Source of the DNA: Physella acuta
Taxonomy: Eukaryota; Mollusca; Gastropoda; Physidae
DNA length: 64,000 nucleotides
NCBI RefSeq assembly: GCF_028476545.1
Contig: NW_026731644.1
Location: forward strand, 223,501-287,500
Direction: 5' to 3'
Below the pieces are notes generated by a model, which made no database searches, was not told where the DNA came from, and was given only the letters and a program-made list of their open reading frames with translations. Shown here in pieces: positions 40,755 to 52,739 of this stretch. The position numbers were made by a program, and so were the translations under genes. Within the stretch, counting starts at the first letter, position 1. Every line of letters starts with the position of its first letter.

Positions 40755-41174
40755 ATGCCGCCTACAAAACTGGCCGAACGCAGGCAAACACGACTTACCA
40801 AAAACCTTACCTGCTTGCTGGGGTTTGAATGTTCTCGTTCTCCGGGATCTGACCACATTGGCCCACCTGATCAAGTCTCCTGGGGTGGCACCGAAGACAT
40901 GGCAGCCAGGGCCCATAGCCCCATTGAGCGGACTCGGGTGCCCGCCAAGAGTGTGTCAACTGGTCTGGCAACTGGAGGAGACCCCAGGATGGTGTGTGAT
41001 GTGCTTGTACAGCCCCTGGAGCTGCCTTTCCACCCAGACCTGGTAGTGGTACCAGGCCTAACATCCTGCCGTGACAGATTCTTCTCGGTGCAAGCAGACG
41101 GACCAACCCTCAGGGTGGCTAGCACACAAATCAGGAAGTATCTTCCACTAACACCCAACCAACGCCTTTACTGA
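40755..41174 (+). CDS. Unidentified GC-rich ORF, 139 aa
   Basis: Open frame MPPTKLAERRQT to IRKYLPLTPNQRLY in an island much richer in GC than its neighbours. The N-terminus is basic (KLAERRQTRLTK) and the C-terminal half has alternating hydrophobic residues (VCDVLVQPLELPFHPDLVVV). I do not recognise a family. Other frames here are open too, which weakens the case. It is followed by a TATA-like TATATAAAAG near 41,258 and a leader-like GC-rich stretch, so it may be the edge of an old retroelement, but no terminal repeats were found. Confidence 0.35.
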   Translation: MPPTKLAERRQTRLTKNLTCLLGFECSRSPGSDHIGPPDQVSWGGTEDMAARAHSPIERTRVPAKSVSTGLATGGDPRMVCDVLVQPLELPFHPDLVVVPGLTSCRDRFFSVQADGPTLRVASTQIRKYLPLTPNQRLY

Positions 41175-41249
41175 AACCAATTATGACTTGTCCATGTTTA
41201 CATCCGCTGCCATGTGGATGCCCGCCGGCCTTAACTGGTGTATATTCCC

Positions 41250-41290
41250 GGTATATAAAAGCGCTAGACTAGTTGTGTTCAGCGTATGAG
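41250..41290 (+). promoter_or_regulatory. TATA-like promoter candidate
   Basis: CGGTATATAAAAGCGC followed about 30 nt later by TTCAGCGTATGAGCC, an arrangement resembling an LTR or core promoter. No gene starts behind it within the readable range. Weak. Confidence 0.3.
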
Positions 41291-41689
41291 CCTCGCACCG
41301 ACCGAGCAAGAACAATACATTAAAAAACTTGAACTATTTATGCATTGAAGATCCGTATGTTCTTAGTGATCAGCGTCAACTTGTGTGTCAAACTGCCGTA
41401 AAAAACGCTTTTTTCGCAGGCGTCGCCCAAATGTAGTATCTATTCAGGTCATTGTTTCTAGAATAAAAAAGGGGCTTGTGGAGTAGTAATACGTTTGTGT
41501 AATATCAACAACCATAAAAATTACGCAGAATTGAAGAGCTTAAAATTTACTTTTCAATGACCAACGAGAGTGTTTTTCAACGGCAGTCGCGCAACAGATT
41601 TTGACCCCCCTCCCAAACTCCCGAACCTTTTTTGACCATGCAACGCATTTCTTTACATTTAAATTGTGCACAATTGAATAGTCTTTAGT

Positions 41690-41745
41690 GTGAATTATAG
41701 GCCTTTATTTTTCTCAAACAAGTACATTTTAAAATATAATGTATG
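41690..41745. repeat. Repeat with flipped core, left copy
   Basis: GTGAATTATAGG, then a 30-bp core (TTATTTTTCTCAAACAAG onward), then ATAATGTATGA. The same outer parts occur in the same orientation at 46,738-46,787, but there the core is inverted. The two copies bracket the transposase/DUF4806 region. Confidence 0.7.
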
Positions 41746-42382
41746 ACATTGGTAGTGAAACTCGGCATGATGTTGGCGCAATGTTGGCACAATAATGGCT
41801 ATATCCCGGCTACATCTGGGGCTCATCCTATGATTTTTTACATAAAAAAAGCTCCATAAATTTTGATTAAAGTTTCTTTCACATTTTGAAATTAAGCAGC
41901 AAATACATTCACAAAAAACTGTTCATCTATTAAAATATGTAAGAAAACTATAACTATATTATAAAGTACTGATAGAAAATGAAAGCTACTACACTACTAT
42001 TTACATATTCATGTTGACTTAATTTTATACAAAATAAATACATTATGAAAATTTTGTATAACAGATGTTAAGTACAGTTGAAATTAAATGAATGTAAAAA
42101 CTTAATTTACTGTACAAGAATACAGAAGCTGTCATGTACTATGGTAAGTAAAAATAACATTCAAACAAAAACTTACTTTTACCCCAGTTATTTAAATGTA
42201 TAAATTATTTGTTAAAAAATTTCAGCATTTTCACATATTTACATGCCATTCACTTGTCCCCTTTTCCAGTTCTTTTATAGTAGAATTTTTAAAAGATCTT
42301 AGGGGGTATGGGATCTGAAAAAAAAAAGTCAAACTTATCAGCATCTTGCCTTGTCAATTCTTCTGTCCATATATCTGTCATT

Positions 42383-43791
42383 TCATCTTTGTCTTTCTGT
42401 ATAGGCAGACAGCTTTAGATATATACAAATAGGCCTACATAATTTTAAGTTATTGGAAGCAAAGAAGCCATTTTCATTTTTACCAAAAATTGTCATCTTG
42501 AGGTTCCGGAGGTCATTAAATTTCAGTTTTCCTTTTTTGCCTTCAAATGAGTAAAGAGTCGACAACTGAGGACATATTAATTCTTTTACAACCCTGAAGA
42601 GACCATGCCGAGCATTTTTACCTCCATAGTTGGTGAGGTAAAGACTCTGTATTAACTGAATACTTTTGTTCAACAAAGTATTGAAAGAAATATAACAAAA
42701 TTACTGTTAAATTACAAACTAGAGTGTATTTATAACATTGCTTACCATCCTCTTCTGTACTGCAGTGTCATTAAGACAACTATCCAGGCTGACCATTTGC
42801 TCCACTGTCTCTAAAGGAAAGGTGTACCCTTCTGGCAAGCTCTGGATAGTTTCTGGGATATCCTCTCCCATACCATTTAATTTTGCCTCAAGCCTATCGA
42901 CTTTTCTATGCAGGCGCCGGATGTCTTCAAGCAGCTCTGCGTTGTTTTCCAGAATCTTTTTAAAAAACGGCATTCAGCTGATCTGTATTTTGCTGGGTGA
43001 CTAGAAAATAAATAATTTATGTCAAATCTTTACTAATTTTTTTACAAACAAAAGCAATAATGCTAACAAAGTAATGATTTATTTTAAAAAATACAATACA
43101 CTTACAGCCAGAAAAACTCGGGGACGCTGAAAACTGTGCATATGATGCAGGTGGTTTTGAAACAGCTTTGGAAGCTTCAGGTGGTTGTGGCAAATATTTT
43201 ATGGAAGGTATAGGTGACCTTGACCTCCGCCTCACCACGACTCTGCACTGCTTCTTCCTGGCAGGTGATGATTCTGATGATTCAGAATAATCATTGGGAC
43301 TCCTAATGCAAAATTTTTATTTTCATTATTTATACAAACATAACAAACTTAAATAAGGCTATATATTAAGCTCAAGATCTGAGTTAGAGATTGTAATATA
43401 TACCATCTAATTGTTAGCCGTGACTGCGATGTGGCTCTGATCCTGAGCTCTCAACATCACTCTTATCTAGAGCCTTTCTCTCGAGTGATTTTATTTTTTC
43501 ATAGGAAACTAACATTTAGACATTTTTATCACATTACAATTACATTATATTGTTTTTTAATGTTTTATTATATTATATTTTTAAATATTAAAAGTAACAT
43601 ATACTTAATTCTTACCATTGCTAACAATTACTTACGTTAAAAATTTTAAATGGCTCCTTTGCATTGCGCACCCATGCATCTCCAGCAGTTGGTGTGCTTG
43701 GCCAGTAACATTGATTTTTGCCAGCCAGCAGCCACACATCTGGCACCACCATCCTTACATTATCCTCAACAGTTTCCAGAAGGTGGTACAT
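42383..43791 (-). CDS. DUF4806 protein of a DNA transposon (4 exons)
   Basis: Exons on the minus strand: 43791-43636, 43302-43106, 43000-42746, 42646-42383. Donors GTAAGT/GTAAGC and AG acceptors are clear. Exon 1 (MYHLLETVEDNVRMVVPDVW, then CYWPS) is the typical N-terminus of DUF4806 proteins. Exon 2 is Ser/Arg-rich linker. Exon 3 holds a coiled coil (ILENNAELLEDIRRLHRKVD) and the LPLET-like motif (FPLETVEQMVSLD). Exon 4 carries the conserved NYGGKNARHGLFRVVKEL and FEGKKGKLKF segments. A one-base shift lies in a T-run near 42,970 (exon 3) and the exon 1/2 phase does not fit, so the copy is probably inactive. It starts 17 nt after the transposase stop. Confidence 0.75.
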
Positions 43792-43808
43792 TCTTTAATA
43801 CACAGTAT

Positions 43809-45705
43809 TTACATAAAAATTAAAGTTAAAGACTTAAATGGATTAGATAAAACAAATTCTAATATTTTTGTTCTTTGTGATTCAGAGGAAGCAGCACATC
43901 TCTTTTTGTATGGTAAGAGAACACATTTCTGTTCAATTTTTGATACATTGAATGTCTCTAATTTACCAGAAAGATTTGACACCTCAAAAATGCTCAATTT
44001 TGAGGACAATAATGTATATTGAAAAAAATCATAACATGTTAGAAATCGCTCAACAACAAGTACTGGTTCAGAAGACAAATCCATAATGAGAATGTTTCTA
44101 AGCAAAAAGAAAGTGTCTTCAATTTTAACACAGTTGTCTCCATTTTCTATGGGAAAAAAGATACCTTTAAAATTAATTTGAGCAAATTGTCTTGGGCCAT
44201 TGATCACATCTAACTCCATTTGGCAATGTTTTTTTTTTTGGAAAAGGATAAGGCTTGTCAGTTACAAAATCTTGAGATGAAAATAATCCTTTATCGGAGA
44301 CTGCTCTTTCCGATAACCTCTTGACAACTTGTTCTAGTGGTGTCTGTTTGTGGTTTACGAAATTTTCGAATGGAAAAGCACTGAAAGAATCTAGTGGTCC
44401 AAAATTCTTAACATCTGCTGCCAAATGTGTGAGCCCATGCACATTATAAACCAGAAATTCTTTACCATAAAGTTCTTTAGCTTCTTCTACAAACATACAC
44501 AACAGTTCATGTGCATAATCAACATGACTGTAACAGAAAGTAGGACTAGTAAGGCAATAAATACCAACAAAGAATAAAAGGTAATGACTATAATGTACTT
44601 TGGTATAGTTGCATTGAAAGGAAATATAGACACTGTATAACAAAAACTGCCTAAACTCTGCTGTTCTCTGCATGATAAAGCTACATTTTCTAGAGAATTC
44701 ACGTGGAATATATTCTTTGAAGAGTAGTAGACAGCCTGATCCTATTCTAAGGCCTTTTGAAACTGGACTCTTAAGCCAGAGTAAAAGAATTCTTCTTGTC
44801 ACCCCTAAGCACACTAAATGCATGTAATCTAAAGGAAACTGAGTGACCATGCCAACTGACAAACTAGTCAAGGGAGATAATTGAATATGAAAATCATCAA
44901 TTTCATGGATTAAATCGAAAGCTTCATCTGAACGTAATGTTGCATTTATTTCAGGAAAGATAACTTTTTCAGCCCACTCCCATTTTTGACATTTATCACA
45001 GCCCCAGTAACCTGAATGCCCTTTTGTTTTCTTAACAAAAGACCGCGCTGGAGCATCACATATAAAACAAGATATACACAGTCTAATTGGAAAAATAGAA
45101 TCTTCGTTGTCTTCAAATCTGAGTGAAGTGGCACCTTTCTCGAGTACAACATGCATTTCATTCACAAAATCCGTTAAATATTCTTCAATGTTAACTGGTT
45201 TGCTATCTCCATAATACAAACCAATAAGGAATGGATCAGATTCAAATGGTTTACAAATTCTTCCAAGAATTGGCCAAAATTGACTGCATGAGGATTTAAA
45301 TAAAGGCAAACCATCAAAATTAATTTGCAAATGGATAACTGGAGTCTCATTTGGATGCGAATGTAGAAATTTAAATAAATGTTTCGATTTTGTTAAGCAA
45401 TTTTCAATTCCAAAATGGTAGTATGCACCCCCTGTAATAGCTTTAACATTTATTTTTCTAGGAGTTTTCCTCAAAGTTCTTGAATCCTTTGGTAATGAAG
45501 GGTGGTAGGTGCACAATAAGCACAGTAAGGCACTAAGTGCATCATTTTTTATTTGAAAATCAATAGCCCACTTTCTGACTTCCTCTTGTAAATTATTTTC
45601 ATAGTTGTCTTCTGGCGATGAGTCTGCATCTGTCTCACAATCTACATCCGACAGAATATCATTTAAATCTGTATAATCATAATTGCTAGTATTATCATAC
45701 TTGTG
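43809..45705 (-). pseudogene. CMC/EnSpm (Tnp2-like) DDE transposase
   Basis: About 630 aa across two overlapping frames. Landmarks in order: an acidic N-terminal stretch (YDYTDLNDILSDVDCETDAD, 45,690-45,600), a Cys-rich CLLCTYHPSLP, first Asp in INFDGLPLFKSS, CISCFICDAPARS and GYWGCDKCQKW zinc-binding-like Cys pairs, second Asp in FPLDYMHLVCLGV, and Glu in SAFPFENF. The C-terminus continues as VSNLSGKLETF and CVLLPYKKR. This order matches the animal Tnp2-like family. A one-base shift in an A-run near 44,235 separates the main frame (to 44,173) from the C-terminal frame (to 43,809). Upstream exons (about 45,710-45,900) have at least two in-frame stops. The main frame has no ATG where it opens. 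Confidence 0.8.
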
Positions 45706-45709
45706 TTGC

Positions 45710-46737
45710 TAAGCGCCAGTCTGTTGATGGTGAGCTTCGTTTCTAACTTCTGAATAACATTCATCAACACCAGTCACAGTAACTGGTCACCAAGCATAAT
45801 TTACACTGTCAAACTCATTGAGAATATGCCTCTGATTACTACTTTTATCAATAGGCCTATCATACTCATAATCATAATTCCTGGGCCTGCCTCTGACAGT
45901 CAGCTAAATCATTACTAACCCTTTTTCGGGTAGCTCTCCAAATAGGCTAGGTGATTGTTTTAAATAATTATGTTTTAGATGGTTCTTTCGTTGAAAAGTT
46001 CTGTTACTGTAATGCCTAACTATGTGAATAGACTTCCTCTTATATTATGACAGAAAGTGTTTTCTACACCGCAATATGAATTTATGTACATTATACTCCT
46101 CACTGTTGAAAAAAAAGTCAATAATTGGTGCAATACCTGTTGATGTCGACAAGCTCACCGGTTGTCGGATAATCTGTTATCTATAAAAATGGACGATGTT
46201 ACCTGTTGATTAAGTGGTTTAAAGGATTTTCAAAAGAATCCAAACGTCGATTAAGCGATGATAAAGACGAGGTCTTAGTGTCGCTGGCTTGATACAACAA
46301 AGGCTCTGTTGGCGAGCAAAGAATGGCAAGTAAAGACCTGGTGGGATGCTGGCTTGAAAACAATAGAAAGGAATGTGGACATAGATATCAAGGTATCAAG
46401 GGAAGCTATTCAAAACAAAGGGATGCAAGCACGTACAAATCTTGGCCGTATCCTGGCATAAGCATGGCGGGACCTTGGCCAATTTATCGCCAAGATAGCG
46501 ATCTTGGAACGACATTGGGTCTTTTATGCATTTCTTTTGTTTAGTATCCCACTAAATGTTTAAAATATTAAAAAATCGAAGAAAATTAATGTGATTTCGC
46601 CACCCTATAAATTCGTAATTAGCATTTTCAGAATGGTGGTCCTTTTTCTATTAAAACACGAAAATTGTGTATGATTTCTGAGCATGGTTAAAAAAGGCCG
46701 AGTGCGAGAATAAACTCTCGGCCAGTTCTTGAAAACG
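45710..46737. other. 5' part of the Tnp2-like element and flank
   Basis: Minus-strand remains of an upstream exon (RGRPRNYDYEYDRP near 45,870) with stops. A plus-strand frame at 46,323-46,544 (73 aa) has no recognisable domain. A GGCCGAG/CTCGGCC stem-loop lies near 46,697-46,725. Confidence 0.5.
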
Positions 46738-46787
46738 TGAATTATAGGTCTTTTAAAATGTACTTGTTTGAGAAAAATAATGTATGA
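46738..46787. repeat. Repeat with flipped core, right copy
   Basis: GTGAATTATAGG, then the inverted core TTTTAAAATGTACTTGTTTG onward, then ATAATGTATGA. Counterpart of 41,690-41,745. Confidence 0.7.
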
Positions 46788-47339
46788 AATAGTTATTGGT
46801 CAAAACGCAATGTGCTTAACTTATGTTTTACTTTTAGGAATGTAATCAAGATTGAACATATATTTTCAGCTCGAAACTTGGTTTACGAAAATAAAGAAAT
46901 GTACCAGTTTTAAAGTTCAAAATCATGTGAATAAAAGGTATAGAATTATCCAATGAAGAAAGATAAGTCCTATTCTGTCATCTTTTGGAATTAATAAAGA
47001 TCAAGCTGGATCTCTACAGGAACTGTTCTAAATTTTAAACGAAGACACCCGGTGGGTTTTAAAAACTTCTTAGAAAAGAATATACCATTGTCTTATGAAC
47101 TAGATGAACTTAACTTTAAAACATTTTGAAACTTAGACAATGCACTTTCATTTAGTTAAAAGAGTTCAAGAGCTAGAAATTATGAAAACAGATTTTTTAG
47201 CTCTGTTAGACCAGCATAGATTAAAGTTGGTACAATTTTGTTTTTTTATTATTGGAATAAAGGACCCTTTGTATAACTGTTACTCCACCCCTATTAGACA
47301 AACTGTCAGCTGATAATCCAATATCTGAAATCAAACTCA

Positions 47340-49480
47340 GAACTAAGCTTCTCATTGTATAAATATTATAACTATGAATGTATTGGTGGAAGAAGCACAC
47401 AAGTTGGAAATGGATCAGAAAGTGTCAGAATTAAAAGACAACTAACATTTTACCAGCTCAAAGCAGAGGCAATATTAAATGCAAATATATCATTATCGCG
47501 CGACTGTGAAAAATCAGCTGTCATTCACCCGCCTTAAGGCAAACAGTGATTAGTTTAATGGCGGATATAGGGGTATCTGCACATAATGTTCCCAAATGCA
47601 TAAACATTATTGCGGCTAACCTGTTTCGAAAAACGTTTGACCAGCTGCCAAGTCTTCAAACATAAATATATGAACGGAGGCTGGTGTTATAAATCAGGTG
47701 CAGGTTGTTGAAGGCATCCTGTAAGTGTAAGAACATGACTGTTCATGCTGATGGCACTTCCAGAGATCACAACAAAATTGTGGGCCATCCTGACTCTTGA
47801 TAATGGAATGACATTTCATTTAGGATTCAATCCAGTAGCAACAGAAGATGCTAATACTTTGATTTAAAAAGGCTCATAGTGACATGTAACAATGTCAGAT
47901 TTATTCTGGTTAGTTACAGTAACGGTCTGTGTTAATTTTTTGCAACAGACGCTTTAAAATTAACAGCTAGGTTATGAAAACCATGTGCAACTCCAGATCA
48001 AATGGCAAATGGCTATAAACCAAGATAAACGGCATACAAAAGGAGGTTAAAAAGATTACCAGCAACTCAGCACTGTAAACAAAAGTGAAAACTCATGGAG
48101 GTCCATGTACCTGTGCAGATGATGTCACTTCTCTATGTGACAAGATAAATGGTAAGCTATTGTTGGAGGCTTTAAAAAATGAAATTTAATTAGGCTACAG
48201 AAACTAATAAGTAAATCAGGTAGTTTGAGGCAATTTCTGAAGCAAAGTTTAGATTCACATGTTGATGTTACTAATACATATTAATTATGGACATGTTATG
48301 ATCAAACAATCAAAGAGCATATATCTTGTGTATTGAATTCTTTTTGATTAGTTGAGGTTTTTTTTAAATTGACTTTGTGGTCACTCATTTTTGCGTAATA
48401 CTATAGATGTTTTTATATTTAGAACCCTATATATAAATTAAATCTGTTCTAGGGTGGTTATAGTACTTTGTTTGACATATGTGAAAGCATTTGTGACTTT
48501 TTTTTATTTTTTGTAAATTTTCGCAAGTGATGTAAAAAGTTTTAATAAAATCACAGAAAATCAGATGATTTTTGTGTTTTAAAACCATTGCTGTACGATT
48601 GGTTTGAAAAAATGGTTTGAAGGATCTATTATAAGTGAGAATTTATTTAATCATTCTTTTGAAAAACTTCCTGGTAGAGTCACTTGCTTAAATATTGTTG
48701 ATGAGTCTCATGTAATAAGTCAAATGCAAACAGCAGAAAATTTGTTACAGTGCATACTGATGGTCTTTGGCTAACTTGTATTCAGAATATTCAAGGGAAT
48801 CATCTGATTATATTTTGAAGACTTTTTTAAGAAAAATTAACAGCACATTAAGTGATAGAGCATCTTCAATGAAATTTTATCAGTCTAAATTTAGTGCTTT
48901 TATTTCACAAGAACTGGGTGAACAAGTACAAGTTTATTTCCTGCATTGGAACGCCCACTTTCTCTTGGGTTTAAGTAGTAGTGCATGCGAAAAAGCATTT
49001 GTATTGAGTATAAACTTTCACAAGAATTAGGGCATTCTCTTTGTGATGACGCAAGGTTGAGTCGGAGAGGTCAGGTAGATAGCAGAAACAGGCTATAGCG
49101 AGTTGGTCGGAGAGAGACCAATAAAAATACGGGAAATGACCGGTCACGTGGGACGGTCATCTGACCACTGAGTTGATAGAGCTAGCGAAGAGTAGAGAAG
49201 GTTTAGGAAGCGGTCAGAGACGGTCGAGATATGTAGGGCTAGGTAACTGTTGATAACTAGTGAAGAGAACTGTCAGATAGGTAGATCTAGGAAACGGCAG
49301 GCAGTAGTAGTAGAGAGTATAGAATAGGCTAGTTAATTAGGTAGAACTTTGATTTTATAATTTCAATAAAGAGAATTTTATATTGGAACTTGAACTTGTG
49401 TTATTGGATTCGTTACGCCTCTTTAAAATTCCTTCCCCTCACAATCTTGTTTGTGATAAAGAATCTATGTTTAAGTCTTT
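47340..49480 (+). pseudogene. Degraded transposon-family ORF with DGTSRD motif
   Basis: Fragments in several frames: ISAHNVPKCINIIAANLF-like sequence near 47,570-47,630, HADGTSRDHNKIVG near 47,744-47,785, MTFHLGFNPVATEDA near 47,809-47,855, LSDRASSMKFYQSKFSAF near 48,847-48,905 and NAHFLLGLSSS near 48,950-48,985. I remember this motif order from repetitive multi-copy proteins in molluscs and cnidarians but cannot give the family name. The Asp in DGT and in SDRA could be part of an RNase H-like DDE fold (inference). Several stops and shifts; the ORF is also split by the LTR at 49,042. Confidence 0.6.
49042..49443. mobile_element. Solo LTR (fossil) inside the DGTSRD ORF
   Basis: 402 bp with ends TGTGATGACGC and CCCCTCACA (TGTGA/TCACA inverted ends). 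The 5-bp flanks are CTCTT at left and ATCTT at right, so four bases (TCTT) are duplicated. AATAAA lies near the 3' end (about 49,365). No internal coding is left, as expected for a solo LTR of Gypsy-like or related kin. The host ORF resumes on the far side. Confidence 0.7.
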
Positions 49481-49658
49481 TTATTTTTTTTTTTATTTTT
49501 TTTTTTTTTTTATTATTTTTTTTTTTTTTATTTTTTTTATTTTTATTTTTTTTTTTTTTTTTATTTTTTTTTTATTTTATTTTATTTTTTTTTTTTATTT
49601 TTTATTTTTTTTTTTTTATTTTTTTTTTTTTTTTTTTTTTTATTTTTATTTTTTTTGA
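49476..49658. repeat. Poly-T/A low-complexity tract
   Basis: Runs of T interrupted by single A residues over about 180 bp; Phe/Ile-rich frames are artefacts. Confidence 0.9.
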
Positions 49659-49659
49659 G

Positions 49660-50785
49660 CTAAAAATTATAATATAAAATAATTAAATACAATAAACAAA
49701 TAGCCTCAATAACAACTACACAAAGAAAGTTAAAGTCATAATAACTTTTTATAAAGGTATCTTGAATTTCAACTGGAGGTTGTTTTGATAACTATTAGTT
49801 TTCTAAACATATTTAGAAATTGGTTTTAAATTTTTGTGTGTTAGGATTGAGGTGATAACTAGTTGAGGATTAGATATGAAATTCATTGTGTTGTTGTAAT
49901 TTCTCTTTTACAGGTTCACCCAAAAAAAGGAAGATCTGATTTTACCAGTAATAAGACTACAGCATACTAAATGACACAAGATATTCTTTCTCTGTTATCA
50001 CTTACATTTGACATAAAAGTAGGAAAAGGTATGACAATTATTAGTAAGCTGCTTTAAATTTTATAATTTGTTTTTTGTACCACTTTTATTTCCAATGATG
50101 ATAAATATAATTTAGTGTCATTTATATTTTTAAATAATTATATTATACTAGATATAATTTACCTCTATAATATTACTATCCAGGTTTAACAGTCTATGCC
50201 TACAACATAGATCTCCAGGACTAAAAGTGCAAAAAATTGCAATCAGTATATCACAAGTATTATAACACAAGCATCTAATCTGCTTCAGTGGCCAGAACTG
50301 GGTGAATCCTCTCAAACTTGAATCAGGTAAGTTATCACAAGTTTACTTTGGTTTATTTTGAACATGTTAATTGAGATTATTTATAAAAATACATATTGTA
50401 TCTTTTTAAATATTTGTTTTGCAAAATATGATAAAATGTGCAGGCAGGGTGTTTGATTTGTACTAATGTACATAATACATCTTAAATTATCATAGTGGTT
50501 TGTCTTACAAATTTGAATTATTTACTTAATTTGTCTTAACTGCTCAACAGGAACTAGGCATACTTAATGAGCGTCAAGCTGATACAGTAGATGTACAGAA
50601 GAATTTATACACAAGGTAAATATTGATAAATTTTTAAGTCTGGTTTCTTTGTTTAAGGATATATGTAGTGTTTTGGGGAAAGGAATTACATTATTTAAAT
50701 TAGGACTAATAGTTTTCTCTAGCTTATGATTCACTTAAAAGAACTTAAATTTTTCGCCTTTATCACTAAAGCAAAATTTTATGGA
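49660..50785. other. AT-rich stretch with possible exon debris
   Basis: A TTTTACAG acceptor-like site near 49,914 and short protein-like bits follow, perhaps 3' exons of the DGTSRD relic. Not assignable. Confidence 0.35.
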
Positions 50786-50794
50786 CATCTATTC

Positions 50795-51651
50795 GGTCCT
50801 AGGTACTTTGACCACAGCGGGGCTTTGACCACAATGGGGCTTTAACCCCCCCCCCCCTTCTGTGGTCAATCATAATATATAGATTTTAAAAATATAAATT
50901 ATTAACTGTTATTTGATTTAAATATATGATACAATTAATACGATTTTATGCATGTTAATTTCTATTAACGTACTCTCAGGAAACATAAAAGCTGGTGCTA
51001 GGCCTCAGATTTATTTTAAATATAAATGGAACCTAAATATGGCGACATATAACAAGTTTCACAAATAATGTAGATGTACTTTAAAATACATAGCATATAT
51101 AAAGTATAAAAAATGATAAAAAAACTTGCCAACAATATAGTCAAAGAAGAAATACTTAAAAATGGTTAACTAAATGACAGATGTGCTATAGCACGCAAAT
51201 ATGTCAGTACATCTGTTTGACCATATGTCTGGACAGTACGTTGTACTTTTTTGTGCAGCATCTTGTATCGCTTCTCAGCTGGGTAGCTTACTCCAGTGAC
51301 ACCTTGTCATCTAAACCACTCTATGTCAAAACCATGGAGAATCTTGGAGAGTATAGCACGTCAAAAAAAGCTAAAAGAACTTTGTGAAACCAAAATTCAT
51401 GGCCACGATAAACAGAGAACGCTAGGACAGGTCACGCATTTGTCGGTGTACGAATGTATACATGATGATTTAACATAATATTACATCATGTCGCAATTTA
51501 AAGTATAATTTAACAACTTTTAAAATAAATCCTTACCGTATGTGGACAGCATTGGACAAAACCTCACCAGTGATCAAACCGCCTGTGATCAAAGACCCTC
51601 AGCTAAGAAAACACCAGTGGTCAAACCCCCTATGGTCAAAGGTCCGCGCAC
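50795..51651. mobile_element. 857-bp MITE with 9-bp target duplication
   Basis: CATCTATTC is present exactly at 50,786-50,794 and 51,652-51,660. Both ends carry TTTGACCA-type motifs spaced by G-runs in inverted orientation: left CTTTGACCACAGCGGGG then CTTTGACCAC; right, reverse-complemented, CTTTGACCATAGGGGG then TTTGACCAC. Further TTTGATCAC copies follow inside the right end. The interior is AT-rich and non-coding. Duplication of 8-9 bp fits hAT or Mutator-like transposons. Confidence 0.82.
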
Positions 51652-52125
51652 CATCTATTCCATGATTCATTCCATTCAGTCACTTTTTTCTTGTTTTGTT
51701 TTGATGTATTTTTTTTTGCTTATGTTATTATTTCAGATGGATTTTTAAGAAAATCATTTTGTTTTTTTTCAGGAAGTGGAAAGTGATTTGAAAGACAAAC
51801 TAATACTTCCATCTACCATAAGTTAAACAAGAACTGAAATACATTTTTGGCATTATATGCAATTGTAAGGATTGATAAATAAATTATTTCTCAAAATTTG
51901 ATGTATTTGGTTTTCTTACTGTATACAAAAGTTGTAAGTGATTGAAAGTTGAAAAGTGTTGTATGTAGTTATAGTATTCCCAGCACCAATTGACATTAAA
52001 ACAGCTGAAGCCATGTAAAAAAAATAAAAAAATACTAAAAATAAAACAATCTAGGAATGCTGTTTCTCTTAGCTGAGCACATATTTGGAAAAGAACATTT
52101 TTTGGAAGAGCTATTAAAAATAAGC

Positions 52126-52739
52126 TGTTATGATCCCAGGGGATCTCTACCTGAGTTAACCCTATTAAAGGGGTAGGGGTGATGATAATTGTGTTAGATT
52201 CTAATTACTGGTGACAGCCTTATTGACCTATGTGACCTTAGGGGAGACAGTATGGCGGGCGGATTGGAGGAAAATCTAGGAAGTTATCAGTAGGGTCTGA
52301 CCTTTTAATTAGGTACCACAGAACTGTGGGGACTTACGAATTAGGTTAGGCTGGATGGAGAAGACAAAGAAAGGAGACAGTTATTTAAGGAGGGGTAGAC
52401 TGGGGACAGACGGTCAGAACTCAGACACACACGGAGACGGGGATAGCTAGGTTTAGACATGGGTCGTCTCTGTGAGCTAGTGGAAAGCCACGACATGTAT
52501 TAGACCTAGGCTAAGCTAGACAGTTAGGGACAAGTAGGGTAGTCGGACTAAGGACTTTAGTTGTTGTAGCTAGTTGTATATTTTTCTTATTGTGTTCCAT
52601 GTAGTGGCGGGTTAATGTTAGGTGTTGTATTTTGTGGCAATAAATAGAGATCACTGAAGTTGGCGTTTATTTTTATTTTCTTCTTCTTGTTTACGATTCC
52701 CTGACTAATTCGAAAGGATTAGAGAAAGGGGTCGTAACA
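52126..52739. mobile_element. Solo LTR (fossil), 614 bp
   Basis: Ends TGTTATGATCCC and GGGGTCGTAACA are inverted matches (10 of 12). Internal TTATTTAAGG (about 52,380) and AATAAA (about 52,637) suit an LTR. The target duplication is uncertain: CTGT occurs at both borders but overlaps the left end. No internal region remains. Gypsy-like by terminal sequence; inferred. Confidence 0.6.

Noticed and set aside
46323-46544. 73-aa plus-strand ORF as a real gene
   Set aside because: No recognisable domain, no splice context and located in the flank of a transposon; length compatible with chance.
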